In this document: positions 34,310-43,729 of the stretch, piece by piece
Numbering within the stretch: position 1 is the first letter of the stretch
Layout of the letters: each line of letters starts with the position of its first letter
DNA from: Sphingomonadales bacterium
GTDB taxonomy: Bacteria; Pseudomonadota; Alphaproteobacteria; Sphingomonadales; Sphingomonadaceae
Reading direction: 5' to 3'
Length of the DNA: 64,000 nt
Assembly: GCA_028871475.1 (NCBI GenBank)
Contig: JAGWMZ010000024.1
Coordinates: 1-64,000, forward strand
Notes under the pieces: generated by a model
Databases searched by the model: none
What the model saw: only the letters and a program-made list of their open reading frames with translations
Told to the model about the DNA's origin: nothing
Position numbers and translations under genes: made by a program

Positions 34310-36157
34310 TCACGCCGGTATCGCGCCCTGTGCGATGCGAGGCGCCGCCTGCAGGCCATCAAAGCCGAGATGGCAGGCAATTGTCTGCCCGGCACCGACA
34401 TGGACCGCAGGATCAAGCACATCGCAGAGCCCCGGACGGGAAATCGCGCAGCGCTGAAAGAAGCGGCATCCCGCCGCATGGCCGGCGCCCGCCGACGATC
34501 CGCACGAAAAGGCGCTGTTCGCAGCTTCCAGCCAACCGGGCCGCAGTTCGGGCACCGAGGCCATCAGCAGCCTGGTATAGGGATGATGCAAGGGCCCTTC
34601 GAGCGCCTCATGCGAGGCCAGCTCCACCGGGACGCCGCCATAAAGCACCATCACCTCATCGGCGATGGCCCGAACGATGCCGATGTCATGGGTGATGAAC
34701 ATATAGGCCAGCCCCAGCTCGCGGCGCAGATCGATCAACAGATCGAGCACCGCCTCGGCGACCACGGGATCGAGCGCGGAGGTCACCTCGTCGCACAACA
34801 GCAGATCGGGTCGGGCGGCCAGCGCACGGGCCAGATTGACCCGCTGTTTCTGCCCGCCCGACAATTCTCCGGGAAGACGGCCCGCCAGCGCGGCAGGCAG
34901 CCTGACCAGATCGAGCAAGCGGACGACCTCGGCCTTTCTGTCCGTCCCTCGCAGAGCATGGAAGAAGGTCAGCGGTCGACCGATCGCCTCCCCCACCGAT
35001 ACTGCGGGGTTGAGCGCCGTATCGGCATTCTGGAACACAAGCTGGATCCGGCGCAACTGCTCCTTGTCGCGATGCCGGATCTCGCCCTCAAGCGTATAGC
35101 CGTCGAGATTGACCCGCCCGGATGCTGGAGCATGCAAGCCCGCCACCACACGCGCCAGAGTGCTTTTGCCGCTGCCTGATTCGCCGATCACGCCCAGGAC
35201 CTTGCCCCGTTCAATGGCAAAGCTGACCCCGCCGAGGATGCGCACCTGCGGATTACCCTGCGCATCCACCCCGCCATATCCAGCGACGACATCGCGCATC
35301 TGGATCAGCGGCGGATCCCCGGCATCACGCGGCAGATCGGGCATGGGGGCCGCCGGAACGCGGGCCGCCGCCGCCGCCACCAGCGCGCGCGTATAATCCT
35401 GCCGGGGAAGGAAGAGGATCTCCTCGACCCGGCCCTGTTCCTGCACCATGCCGTCGCGCAGCACGCAGATCCGGTCCGCGATCTGGGCCACCACGGCCAG
35501 ATCATGGCTGACATAGACCGCTGTCGTGCCAAGATCCCTGACCACCGCCTTGAAGGCCTTGAGCACTTCGATCTGGGTGGTAACGTCAAGCGCGGTGGTC
35601 GGCTCATCGAAGATCACCAGCGCCGGATCGGTGATCAGCGCCATGGCCGCCATCAGCCGCTGCAACTGCCCGCCCGACACCTGATGCGGATAGCGGTCGC
35701 CCACCGTATCGGGGCGCGGCAGCGCCAGCGCGCGGAACAGGCCGCGCGCCTTGTCCTCTGCCACCTCGCGCGTCATCAACCCATGGACCAGCGCCGGTTC
35801 GATCACCTGCCGCATGATCGGCAGCATGGGATTGAAGGCCGCCGCCGCGCTCTGCGCGACATAAGACACCACCCGACCGCGCAGGCCCCGCAACCGCGCC
35901 TCCGGCAAGCCGTCGAGCCGGTGCCCCGCCACCTCGACCGTTCCGCCCGAGATGCGGCATGCCCCGCGCGTATAGCCCAGCATGGACAGCGCGATGGTGG
36001 TCTTGCCCGAGCCCGATTCCCCGATCAGCGCCAGCACCTCGCCCGGCTGAACCTCCAGCGAGATATCGCGGACGATGATCTTGTCCTGCCCCTGCGCGTC
36101 GCGCACCGAAATCTCCAGCCCGGCCAGCCTGACCAGCGGATCGCCTGACAGGGTCAT
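34310..36157 (-). CDS. fused dipeptide-type ABC ATPase (DppD-DppF in one chain)
   Basis: 615 residues with two complete ABC domains. First: GESGSGKTTIALSML, SGGQLQRLMAAMALITDPAL, VIFDEPTTALD. Second: GESGSGKSTLARVVAGL, LSGGQKQRVNLARALAARP, LLLCDEVTSALD. The C-terminal CRFFQRCAISRPGLC carries the cysteine cluster of the oligopeptide-ATPase tail. It powers the two permeases encoded upstream with ATGA overlaps. The importer takes up peptides, opines or metal chelates; the SBP gene at 28521 is its likely partner. The position directly next to the nickel module is of interest. Confidence 0.9.
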   Translation of the reverse strand: MTLSGDPLVRLAGLEISVRDAQGQDKIIVRDISLEVQPGEVLALIGESGSGKTTIALSMLGYTRGACRISGGTVEVAGHRLDGLPEARLRGLRGRVVSYVAQSAAAAFNPMLPIMRQVIEPALVHGLMTREVAEDKARGLFRALALPRPDTVGDRYPHQVSGGQLQRLMAAMALITDPALVIFDEPTTALDVTTQIEVLKAFKAVVRDLGTTAVYVSHDLAVVAQIADRICVLRDGMVQEQGRVEEILFLPRQDYTRALVAAAAARVPAAPMPDLPRDAGDPPLIQMRDVVAGYGGVDAQGNPQVRILGGVSFAIERGKVLGVIGESGSGKSTLARVVAGLHAPASGRVNLDGYTLEGEIRHRDKEQLRRIQLVFQNADTALNPAVSVGEAIGRPLTFFHALRGTDRKAEVVRLLDLVRLPAALAGRLPGELSGGQKQRVNLARALAARPDLLLCDEVTSALDPVVAEAVLDLLIDLRRELGLAYMFITHDIGIVRAIADEVMVLYGGVPVELASHEALEGPLHHPYTRLLMASVPELRPGWLEAANSAFSCGSSAGAGHAAGCRFFQRCAISRPGLCDVLDPAVHVGAGQTIACHLGFDGLQAAPRIAQGAIPA

Positions 36158-37020
36158 CGGCGTCCTCCCGCGCGGCGCCCGCCCGAAACGGCGTCGATCA
36201 CCATGTTCATGCCGATGGTCAGCGAGGCGATGGCGAAGGTCGGCACCAGCACGGCGGCCGCGCCGAAACCCAGCCCCGCGATGTTTTCCCGCACCAGCGC
36301 CCCCAGATCGGCATTGGGCGGCTGCACCCCCAGCCCCAGAAAGCTCAAACCGCTGAGCAGCAGGGTGACAAAGACAAAGCGCAGCCCGAAATCGGCGGCC
36401 AGCGGGCCTACAAGATTGGGCAGGATCTCGCGCAGCACGATATAGGATAGCGTCTCGCCGCGTGCACGTGCCACGGTGACGAAATCAAGCACGGCAATGT
36501 TACGGGCCAGCGCCCTGGACGTGCGAAAGGCGCCCGGAGAATAAACCGTGGCCAAGGTCCCGATCAGAACCGGAATGGAAGCCCCCAGCGATCCGATCAC
36601 GACCAGGCCGAACATCAGCGAAGGCACGGCGCTGAGCGTATCGAACAGCTTGCTGAAGATCGCGTCGATCCAGCCGCTGCTCGCTGCCAGCAAGCCGCAG
36701 AAAACGCCGACGGTGGCGGCAAGCAGCGTTGCCAGCAAAGCGATCGATACGGTAAAGCGCGACGCAATCAGCATCCGGCTCAGAACATCGCGGCCAAGAT
36801 AGTCGCTGCCCAGCGGCAAGGCGCTGCTGGCCGGGCTGAACACGTCGAGGTCGACGACCTGGCCCGGCGCATGGGGCGCCACCATCGGGCCGACAAGGGC
36901 CACAATCAGCCAGAAGATGATCGTCGTTCCTCCGAGCAGCAGCGAAACATTAAACCGCCGACGACGGATTTTAAGGGCCTGCGCCTCATGGGCCACCCCG
37001 GATTTTGGCACTGTGTTCAT
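36154..37020 (-). CDS. dipeptide/nickel-type ABC permease (DppC/NikC)
   Basis: 288 residues from ATG 37020. An N-terminal helix (FNVSLLLGGTTIIFWLIVAL), then GSDYLGRDVLSRMLIASR, the family signature, and five more helices with the EAA loop ARARGETLSYIVLREILPN. It starts within the stop of the DppB-type gene (ATGA) and its own stop overlaps the ATPase start, so all three subunits are made in step. Confidence 0.9.
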   Translation of the reverse strand: MNTVPKSGVAHEAQALKIRRRRFNVSLLLGGTTIIFWLIVALVGPMVAPHAPGQVVDLDVFSPASSALPLGSDYLGRDVLSRMLIASRFTVSIALLATLLAATVGVFCGLLAASSGWIDAIFSKLFDTLSAVPSLMFGLVVIGSLGASIPVLIGTLATVYSPGAFRTSRALARNIAVLDFVTVARARGETLSYIVLREILPNLVGPLAADFGLRFVFVTLLLSGLSFLGLGVQPPNADLGALVRENIAGLGFGAAAVLVPTFAIASLTIGMNMVIDAVSGGRRAGGRR

Positions 37021-37976
37021 CGATGGCGCAGCCTGGGATTGCAAAGGATGGCAACGATATCCGCGCTGGTCACCAGCATCAGATAGGCGGCGGAGAAAAT
37101 CATGGCGACGGTCTGGATCAGGGGCAGGTCGCGCGTGCTGACGGCGTCCACCATCAGGCGCGCCACGCCAGGATAGTTGAAGATCACCTCGATCACGATT
37201 ACCCCGCCCAGCAGCACCGACAGGCTGAGGGCGACAGCATTGACGATCGGCCCGATCGCATTGGGCAGCGCATGGCCCAGCACCAACCGTCGAGGCGGCA
37301 CGCCTTTCAGCCGGGCCGCCTCGACATAGCTGCTGTCGAGCGCGTCGCAGACCGCAGCGCGGGTCATGCGGATCATTTGCGCCATCACGACACAGGCCAG
37401 ACAAAGCACCGGCATGGTGAACACGCGCACCACATCATGCAACGAGGAAAAATCTCGAGACGAAGACAGTGCAGGTAGCCAGTGCAACCGCACCGCGAAG
37501 ATCAGCACCATCAGCGTCGCGATGACGAATTCGGGGACCGACACCACGCCGATGGTGGCCATACTGATCGCCCGGTCGAGAAGTGACCCGCGCCGGACAG
37601 CCGCCAGAATGCCCAGAAACAGCGCCAGAGGCACCGACACCGCAGCAGTCAACCCTGCCAGCTGCAGGGAGGCCAGAAGGCGCGGCGCCAGCAGCGTGGA
37701 CACCGGCAGCTTCGTGATCAGCGAAACTCCCAGATCGCCGCGCAGCAAGCCGCCCAGCCAGGCCAGATAACGCTGCCACGAAGGCTGATCGAGATGCATC
37801 GCGGCGCGCAGCCCGGCCAGTGCCTCGGGCGTGGCATTCTGCCCCAGCATGGCTTCTGCCGCATCGCCGCCCATCAGCAGGGACATGGCAAAGACGACAA
37901 GCGACAGCAGAAACAGCGTCAGCAGCGCGCCGCCGACCCGTTTCGCGATCATACCGATGATCCAGCGATCAGCCAT
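37017..37976 (-). CDS. dipeptide/nickel-type ABC permease (DppB/NikB)
   Basis: 319 residues and six helices. The N-terminus IAKRVGGALLTLFLLSLVVF and the LAWLGGLLRGDLGVSL segment are hallmarks of DppB-type permeases; the EAA loop is YVEAARLKGVPPRRLVLGHA. It is the first gene of the minus-strand permease-permease-ATPase operon, whose promoter lies in the 293-base gap shared with the divergent GNAT gene. Confidence 0.9.
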   Translation of the reverse strand: MADRWIIGMIAKRVGGALLTLFLLSLVVFAMSLLMGGDAAEAMLGQNATPEALAGLRAAMHLDQPSWQRYLAWLGGLLRGDLGVSLITKLPVSTLLAPRLLASLQLAGLTAAVSVPLALFLGILAAVRRGSLLDRAISMATIGVVSVPEFVIATLMVLIFAVRLHWLPALSSSRDFSSLHDVVRVFTMPVLCLACVVMAQMIRMTRAAVCDALDSSYVEAARLKGVPPRRLVLGHALPNAIGPIVNAVALSLSVLLGGVIVIEVIFNYPGVARLMVDAVSTRDLPLIQTVAMIFSAAYLMLVTSADIVAILCNPRLRHR

Positions 37977-38269
37977 TCACGGCACAATCGTCTGGCTGGA
38001 ATCTGCCTGAATTCGCATGCCCCGCACGCCTGTCCTCCCTTGAAAAACCCGGACGGTATGGCGGAGAATCGGCCGCGTATGTCTGTCTGACCGACTCTGC
38101 CCCGACAGCATGATACGCCAAAGTTCCGGCATGATATTCCGGATCATACCACGTATCCGACGGATTGAACTGGAGGCAACCCCATGCGCGGCAGCGAATG
38201 CTTGCCATTCGCCTGTAGAGCAAAGCCAAGAGATCGCGATGTCACAGCATCAATGCACAGGAGTATTCG
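37977..38269. other. divergent promoter region of importer and GNAT operons
   Basis: 293 bases between the minus-strand importer and plus-strand catabolic operon. CAGGAG six bases before ATG 38270 is a good ribosome site. CATGATACGCC and CATGATATTCCGGATCATACC around 38108-38150 form partly symmetric AT-rich blocks that could bind a regulator. Nothing decisive is visible. Confidence 0.4.
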
Positions 38270-39127
38270 ATGGCGACAATGCCGGACCGCAGGCTGAAGC
38301 TTCGTCCGATGACCGCAACGGACGTGGCCCGTGTCCACGCCCTGTCGGTGGGTGAGCAATGGCCGCACCGCAAGCAGGACATTGCGAGCGCCCTGGCGCT
38401 GGGCGCGGGAACCGTTGCGGAAATCGGCGGCCAGATTATCGGCTCCGCGATGTGGTGGCTGCATGGGCAGGATTGCGCGACGCTGGGCATGTTCATCGTC
38501 GCCAAGCCATTTCGGGGCGGAGGCATCGGGCGGATCGTGATGGACACCGCGCTCGACCGGATCGGGCAGCGCAGCGTCCTGCTCAATGCCAACCATGGCG
38601 GGCTCCCGATCTTTCGCAAATTGGGTTTCACGGGCATATCGGAAATCCTTCAGCACCAGGGTACGTCTTTCAGCGTACCCCTTCTTCCGCTGGGCGCAGG
38701 CGAGCGGATTCGGCCGATGGGCGAGAGGGATCATGACAAGGTCACCGCTCTGGCCCAGGAAGCGACGGGACTTGAACGCCCGTCGATCATGGCAGCGGTG
38801 CTCGACAAGGGCCATGGCGTCGTGCTCGATTCGGATGGCGAGGTGACCGGCTTCGCGCTTTTCCGCCGTTTTGGGCGGGGTTATGTCGTTGGTCCGGTGG
38901 TCGCTCCGGACAGGGACCGCGCCAAGGGCCTGATCGCACAATGGCTGGGTTCGCGCAGCGGTGAATTCATGCGCCTCGACATTCCGGGCGAATGCGGATT
39001 GAGCGAATGGCTCGAGGAACTGGGCCTTGTCCGGGTCCATCGCTTCGTCACCATGGTGCGCGGTGACCAGCCCACACCATCCCGGCCCGGCCGGTCCTTC
39101 GGGATCATCAGCCAGGCGCTGTTCTGA
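38270..39127 (+). CDS. tandem GNAT-family N-acetyltransferase (paralog)
   Basis: 285 residues, same two-fold architecture as the protein at 25996-26862: first fold with FIVAKPFRGGGIGRIVMDTA and LPIFRKLGFTGIS, second fold from about residue 150 with FALFRRFGRGYVVGPVVAPD. The matching landmarks show an old duplication. It is the first gene of a plus-strand operon whose next gene, the aldehyde dehydrogenase, starts 12 bases after its stop. It probably N-acylates an amino substrate or intermediate of this pathway. Confidence 0.87.
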   Translation: MATMPDRRLKLRPMTATDVARVHALSVGEQWPHRKQDIASALALGAGTVAEIGGQIIGSAMWWLHGQDCATLGMFIVAKPFRGGGIGRIVMDTALDRIGQRSVLLNANHGGLPIFRKLGFTGISEILQHQGTSFSVPLLPLGAGERIRPMGERDHDKVTALAQEATGLERPSIMAAVLDKGHGVVLDSDGEVTGFALFRRFGRGYVVGPVVAPDRDRAKGLIAQWLGSRSGEFMRLDIPGECGLSEWLEELGLVRVHRFVTMVRGDQPTPSRPGRSFGIISQALF

Positions 39128-39138
39128 TGGAGGATATC

Positions 39139-40602
39139 ATGAATCTTCGCGACGCATCGCTGTTTGTCGAGGCCTGCCTGATCGACGGGCACTGGCGCCC
39201 CGCCGCCGGAGGGGACATGCTGGATGTCATCAACCCCGCCACCGGCCTGACGATCGGTGCCGTGCCCTCCTGTGGGGCGGAGGAAACGCAGGAGGCGATC
39301 CTCGCCGCGCAGAACGCCCTGCCTGCCTGGAAAGCACGGACCGCCGATGAGCGGGCCACTCTGCTGGAAACATGGCATGGGCTGATCCTGGGCAGCAAGC
39401 GGGATCTGGCGCGCATCATGACCGCCGAACAGGGCAAGCCGTTGGCCGAGGCGGAGGGCGAGATCGGCTATGCCGCCTCCTTCGTCAAATGGTTCGCCGC
39501 CGAAGGACGCCGCGTCTCCGGCCATGATATCCCCGCTCCGACCCCTGACCGCCGCATTCTGGCGCTGAGAGAGCCGGTCGGTGTCTGCGCGATCATCACG
39601 CCATGGAATTTCCCGGCAGCCATGATCACACGCAAGATCGCTCCGGCTCTGGCGGCGGGCTGCACGGTGGTCATTAAGCCCTCGGAATTGACGCCCTTCA
39701 CCGCTCTTGCGCTGGGCCTTCTTGCTCAGCGGGCGGGCATTCCGGCGGGGGTCGTCAACATCATCACCGGCCTGCCCGAGGGCATCGGCAGCGCGTTGAC
39801 CGCCAGCCCCGTAGTGCGCAAACTCTCCTTCACCGGTTCAACACGGGTCGGCTCGCTGCTGATGCGGGAGTCGGCGGGAACCCTCAAGCGGCTCAGTCTG
39901 GAGCTGGGCGGCAATGCGCCTTTCATCGTCTTCGACGATGCCGATCTGGATGCCGCGGTCGCCGGAGCCATGGCCAGCAAGTTCCGCAATGCCGGCCAGA
40001 CCTGCGTCTGCGCCAACCGCATTCTGGTGCAGGCGGGTATCCATGACCGTTTCGTCGCGCGGCTGGGCGAGGCGGTGAGCGCGCTCAAGGTGGGCGACGG
40101 ACGCGACAGCACGACCACCATCGGCCCGCTGATCAACCCGGCGGCGGCCGGCAAGGTCCATGCCCATCTGGAAGATGCCCTGGCCCTTGGCGGCCGGATC
40201 GTTGCGCAATCGCCCGCTCCCGGCCTGCCGACCTTCGCACGGCCCGTGCTGCTGACCGGCGCCACCACCGGGATGAGGCTCGCCAGTGAGGAAACCTTCG
40301 GCCCCCTCGCCCCGGTATTCCGCTTTGAGAAGGAGGAAGAGGCGGTGGCCATGGCCAATGCCACGCCTTTTGGCCTCGCGAGCTATTTCTACACCAATGA
40401 TCTGCACCGCGCCTGGCGGGTGGGCGAGGCGCTGGAGTTCGGCATGGTCGGCCTCAACACCGGCGCCATCGCCATGGAAATGGCACCCTTCGGCGGCATC
40501 AAGGCTTCCGGGCTGGGCCGTGAAGGCGGCCGCGAGGGCATCGAGGAATATCTCGAGACAAAGGCCTTCCACTGGGCTGGGCTGAAAGGATTCGGAGCAT
40601 GA
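39139..40602 (+). CDS. succinate-semialdehyde-type aldehyde dehydrogenase
   Basis: 487 residues from ATG 39139, chosen because GGAGG lies five bases upstream; ATG 39127 overlapping the GNAT stop is less likely. The motifs ITPWNFPAAMITRKIAPALA, SLELGGNAPF (catalytic Glu) and FRNAGQTCVCANRI (nucleophilic Cys followed by a second Cys, as in GabD enzymes) place it with succinate/glutarate semialdehyde dehydrogenases. Its stop overlaps the next start (ATGA). It would act after the class III aminotransferase of the same region. Confidence 0.92.
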   Translation: MNLRDASLFVEACLIDGHWRPAAGGDMLDVINPATGLTIGAVPSCGAEETQEAILAAQNALPAWKARTADERATLLETWHGLILGSKRDLARIMTAEQGKPLAEAEGEIGYAASFVKWFAAEGRRVSGHDIPAPTPDRRILALREPVGVCAIITPWNFPAAMITRKIAPALAAGCTVVIKPSELTPFTALALGLLAQRAGIPAGVVNIITGLPEGIGSALTASPVVRKLSFTGSTRVGSLLMRESAGTLKRLSLELGGNAPFIVFDDADLDAAVAGAMASKFRNAGQTCVCANRILVQAGIHDRFVARLGEAVSALKVGDGRDSTTTIGPLINPAAAGKVHAHLEDALALGGRIVAQSPAPGLPTFARPVLLTGATTGMRLASEETFGPLAPVFRFEKEEEAVAMANATPFGLASYFYTNDLHRAWRVGEALEFGMVGLNTGAIAMEMAPFGGIKASGLGREGGREGIEEYLETKAFHWAGLKGFGA

Positions 40603-41669
40603 GCAAGACCTATCGCATTGCGGTGCTGGCCGGTGACGGCATCGGCAAGGAGGTGATGCCCGAGGGCCTGCGCGCGCTCGAAGCCGCTGCAGCCGCCCAT
40701 GGCATCACCATCGAGCAGCAATGGCACGACTTCGCCTCGTGCGATTATTACGCGCAGCATGGCACCATGATGCCCGAAGACTGGAAGGCGCGGATCGGCG
40801 ATGTCGACGCCATCTTCTTCGGCGCGGTCGGCTGGCCCGAGACGGTGCCCGATCACGTCTCTCTGTGGGGCTCGCTGATCCAGTTCCGGCGGGAATATGA
40901 TCTCTATGTCAATCTGCGCCCCGCGCGGCTGATGCCCGGCGTGCCCTGCCCGCTGGCAGGCCGCAAGCCGGGCGACATCGACATGATGATCGTGCGCGAG
41001 AACACCGAGGGCGAATATTCGGCCATCGGCGGCATCTCCTTCCCCGGCACCGAGCGAGAGATCGTGCTGCAGGAAACGGTGATGACCCGCCATGGCACCG
41101 ATCGCATCCTGCGCTATGCCTTCGATCTGGCACAGGCGCGGCCCCGCAAGCATCTGACCTCAGCCACCAAGTCGAATGGCATCGCCATCACCATGCCCTG
41201 GTGGGATACCCGCGTGGAGGAGATGGCCAGGGCCTATCCCGATGTCCGCACCGACAAATACCACATCGACATCCTGACCGCCCAATTCGTGATGAACCCC
41301 GACCGGTTCGATGTGGTGGTCGCCTCCAACCTCTTCGGCGACATCCTGTCTGATCTGGGCCCGGCCTGCACCGGCACTATCGGCATTGCGCCTTGCGGCA
41401 ACATCAACCCGGATCGCTCGATCCCCTCGGTGTTCGAGCCGGTGCATGGATCAGCGCCCGACATTGCGGGCTTGGGGCTGGCCAATCCGGTCGGCCAGAT
41501 CTGGTCGGCGGCCATGATGCTGGAACATCTGGGCGAATTGGAGGCCTCGGCCTCGATCCTGCGCGCCATCGAGACGGTGCTCGCCACGCCCGCAGGGCGC
41601 ACGCGCGACCTGGCGGGCGGCGCATCGACGCTGGAATGCGGCAAGGCCATCGTCAGCAACATCGGCTGA
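40599..41669 (+). CDS. tartrate/D-malate dehydrogenase family enzyme
   Basis: 356 residues of the isocitrate/isopropylmalate dehydrogenase superfamily. It has AGDGIGKEVMPEGL at the start, RENTEGEYS, the catalytic Lys in TSATKSNGI, the metal Asp in ASNLFGDILSDLG and the NAD-binding FEPVHGSAPDIAG. The DHVSLWGSLIQFRREYDLY region is that of tartrate dehydrogenase/D-malate dehydrogenase rather than leucine synthesis. It decarboxylates a 2-hydroxyacid to a keto acid. It is coupled to the aldehyde dehydrogenase by a four-base overlap. Confidence 0.88.
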   Translation: MSKTYRIAVLAGDGIGKEVMPEGLRALEAAAAAHGITIEQQWHDFASCDYYAQHGTMMPEDWKARIGDVDAIFFGAVGWPETVPDHVSLWGSLIQFRREYDLYVNLRPARLMPGVPCPLAGRKPGDIDMMIVRENTEGEYSAIGGISFPGTEREIVLQETVMTRHGTDRILRYAFDLAQARPRKHLTSATKSNGIAITMPWWDTRVEEMARAYPDVRTDKYHIDILTAQFVMNPDRFDVVVASNLFGDILSDLGPACTGTIGIAPCGNINPDRSIPSVFEPVHGSAPDIAGLGLANPVGQIWSAAMMLEHLGELEASASILRAIETVLATPAGRTRDLAGGASTLECGKAIVSNIG

Positions 41670-41812
41670 GTCGTCAGCCCAGCCATGGGCAGCATAAAAT
41701 GCCGGAGCGCGGCGAAGTTCGGCACGCCGCGCTCAGCTCCGATCGGGAATTCAGGGCATCTCGCTTCGCCAAGGGGATAGACTGGGCAGGACGACACCAC
41801 CCGAGAGGTCCC

Positions 41813-43192
41813 ATGCTTGCCAACTCCCTGATCGAAAGCGACCGTCGCCACCTGATTCACCCCGTTTCGGCCTATCGCGCCCATGAAAAGCGCGGCGCGA
41901 CCGTATTGTCATCGGCCAGGGGCATGTATCTGACCGATGCGGGAGGGCGCGAGTTGCTCGACGCCTTCGCCGGCCTGTGGTGCGTCAATGTCGGTTATGG
42001 ACAGGAAAGCATCGTGGCGGCCGCCAGCGAACAGATGCGACGCCTGCCCTATGCCACCGGTTATTTCTCCTTTGCAAGCGAACCCGCCATCCGCCTGGCC
42101 GAGAGGTTGGCTGACCTGTCCCCTCCGGGTCTGGACAGGGTCTATTTCACGCTGGGCGGTTCGGATGCCATCGATTCCGCGATCCGCTTTATTGTCCATT
42201 ATTTCAATGCCACGGGCCGCCCGGCCAAGAAGCATATGATCGCGCTCGACAAGGGCTATCACGGTTCGTCGAGCAATGGCGCGGGCCTGACCGGCCTGGC
42301 TGCCTTCCACCGGCAGTTCGATGTGCCGCATCGCTGGCAGCATCATATTCCCGCCCCCTATCCTTATCGTAGTGCGGTGGGCGAAGACCCGCAGGCAGTA
42401 ATCGACCTGTCGATCGCTCAACTGAAGGCCAAGGTCGAGGAGCTGGGCGCGGAGAATGTCGCGGCCTTTTTTGCCGAGCCGGTTCAGGGATCGGCGGGTG
42501 TCATCGTGCCGCCCAAAGGCTGGCTCAAAGCCATCCGCGAAGCCTGCCGTGAGCTGGGCATTCTGTTCGTCGCCGATGAGGTCATCACCGGCTTTGGCCG
42601 TACCGGCCCGATGTTCGCCTGCGAGAGCGAAGGGGTGACGCCCGATCTGATGACCCTCGCCAAGGGGCTGACAGCAGGTTATGCTCCGATGGGGGCTGTG
42701 CTGATGAGCGAAGAGATTTATGCCGGACTGGCCGATGGGCCAGACAACCATCTGCCGATCGGCCATGGGCAGACGTATTCCGGCCACCCGGTCAGTGCGG
42801 CCGTGGGGCTCGCGGTCATGGACCTCTATCTGCAAGGCGGCATTCTGGCCAATGGGCAGGTGCGGGCCAGGCAGCTTGGCCAAGGGCTCGCTGCCCTGGC
42901 CGATCATCCGCTGGTGGGCAACATTCGCACCGCAGGCATGCTGGCAGGGATTGAGCTGGTGGCAGACAAGGTGACAAAAACCCCATTCGCGCCAGCGCTT
43001 GACATCTCGGACAGACTGTCTCGCGCGGCTTATGAGCAGCGCCTGATCTTCAGGGCTTTCGGCGATGGCACCATCGGCCTGGCCCCGGCGCTCAGTTGCG
43101 ATGAAGAGGATATGGGCACATTGCTGCAGCGTCTGCGCGCGACGCTGGACAATGTGCTGGAACAAGCTGAAGTCCGGGCGGCCATTGCCTGA
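41813..43192 (+). CDS. class III PLP aminotransferase
   Basis: 459 residues from ATG 41813 (GAGAGG upstream). Its marks are the PLP-phosphate/ring residues in TLGGSDAIDSAIRF and DKGYHGSSSNG, the ring-N Asp in LFVADEVITGFGRTG, and the Schiff-base Lys in LMTLAKGLTAGYAPMG. The sequence is of the omega-amino acid/putrescine-pyruvate type, which moves a terminal amino group and makes a semialdehyde. The succinate-semialdehyde-type dehydrogenase in the preceding operon would take that product. The AsnC regulator follows 39 bases downstream. Confidence 0.92.
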   Translation: MLANSLIESDRRHLIHPVSAYRAHEKRGATVLSSARGMYLTDAGGRELLDAFAGLWCVNVGYGQESIVAAASEQMRRLPYATGYFSFASEPAIRLAERLADLSPPGLDRVYFTLGGSDAIDSAIRFIVHYFNATGRPAKKHMIALDKGYHGSSSNGAGLTGLAAFHRQFDVPHRWQHHIPAPYPYRSAVGEDPQAVIDLSIAQLKAKVEELGAENVAAFFAEPVQGSAGVIVPPKGWLKAIREACRELGILFVADEVITGFGRTGPMFACESEGVTPDLMTLAKGLTAGYAPMGAVLMSEEIYAGLADGPDNHLPIGHGQTYSGHPVSAAVGLAVMDLYLQGGILANGQVRARQLGQGLAALADHPLVGNIRTAGMLAGIELVADKVTKTPFAPALDISDRLSRAAYEQRLIFRAFGDGTIGLAPALSCDEEDMGTLLQRLRATLDNVLEQAEVRAAIA

Positions 43193-43231
43193 AAGGAGTT
43201 CAGACCATAAGAGCGGGAGAAGCACGACGCG

Positions 43232-43729
43232 ATGAGCCTCAATCCAAAACTTGATCGACTGGATTTCAGGATCCTCGCGCAGCTCCAGCGTAACGGCCGC
43301 ATGTCGAACGTTGATCTGGCGGATGCGGTCGGCCTGTCGCCCAGCCCGTGCCTTGCGCGGGTCAAGCGACTGGAAAGGGCCGGCTTCATTATCGGTTACA
43401 GAGCCCAGCTCGCGCTGGCCAAGCTGGGCTCTACCCTGACGGTCTTCACGCAGGTGACGCTGAAAGACCACCGGATCCGTGATTTCACCAAGTTCGAACA
43501 GCGCGCTACCAATGTCAGCGAGATCGTCGAATGCCATCTGGTGAGCGGCGGTTACGACTATCTCGTCAAATTCATCACGCGCGACGTCGCGCATTATCAG
43601 GCGGTGATCGAGGAAATCCTTGAGGGCGATTTCGGTATCGAAAAATACTTCAGCTTCATTGTGATCAAATCGCCGGTCATCAAGTGCCATGATCCCATCG
43701 AAACGCTGTTTGAAGAGCAGATGCAATGA
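43232..43729 (+). CDS. Lrp/AsnC-family regulator
   Basis: 165 residues. N-terminal helix-turn-helix RILAQLQRNGRMSNVDLADAVGL then SPCLARVKRLERAGFI; C-terminal RAM ligand domain with VSGGYDYLVKFITRDVAHY. AsnC proteins sense amino acids and tend to control adjacent transaminase or transport genes. It lies between the aminotransferase and the amidohydrolase, whose start overlaps its stop (ATGA), so it is part of the same unit and likely controls it. Confidence 0.9.
   Translation: MSLNPKLDRLDFRILAQLQRNGRMSNVDLADAVGLSPSPCLARVKRLERAGFIIGYRAQLALAKLGSTLTVFTQVTLKDHRIRDFTKFEQRATNVSEIVECHLVSGGYDYLVKFITRDVAHYQAVIEEILEGDFGIEKYFSFIVIKSPVIKCHDPIETLFEEQMQ

Noticed and set aside
41909..43726. 605-codon open frame antisense to the aminotransferase and AsnC genes
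   Set aside because: It spans two well-supported genes on the other strand and has no domain or ribosome site.
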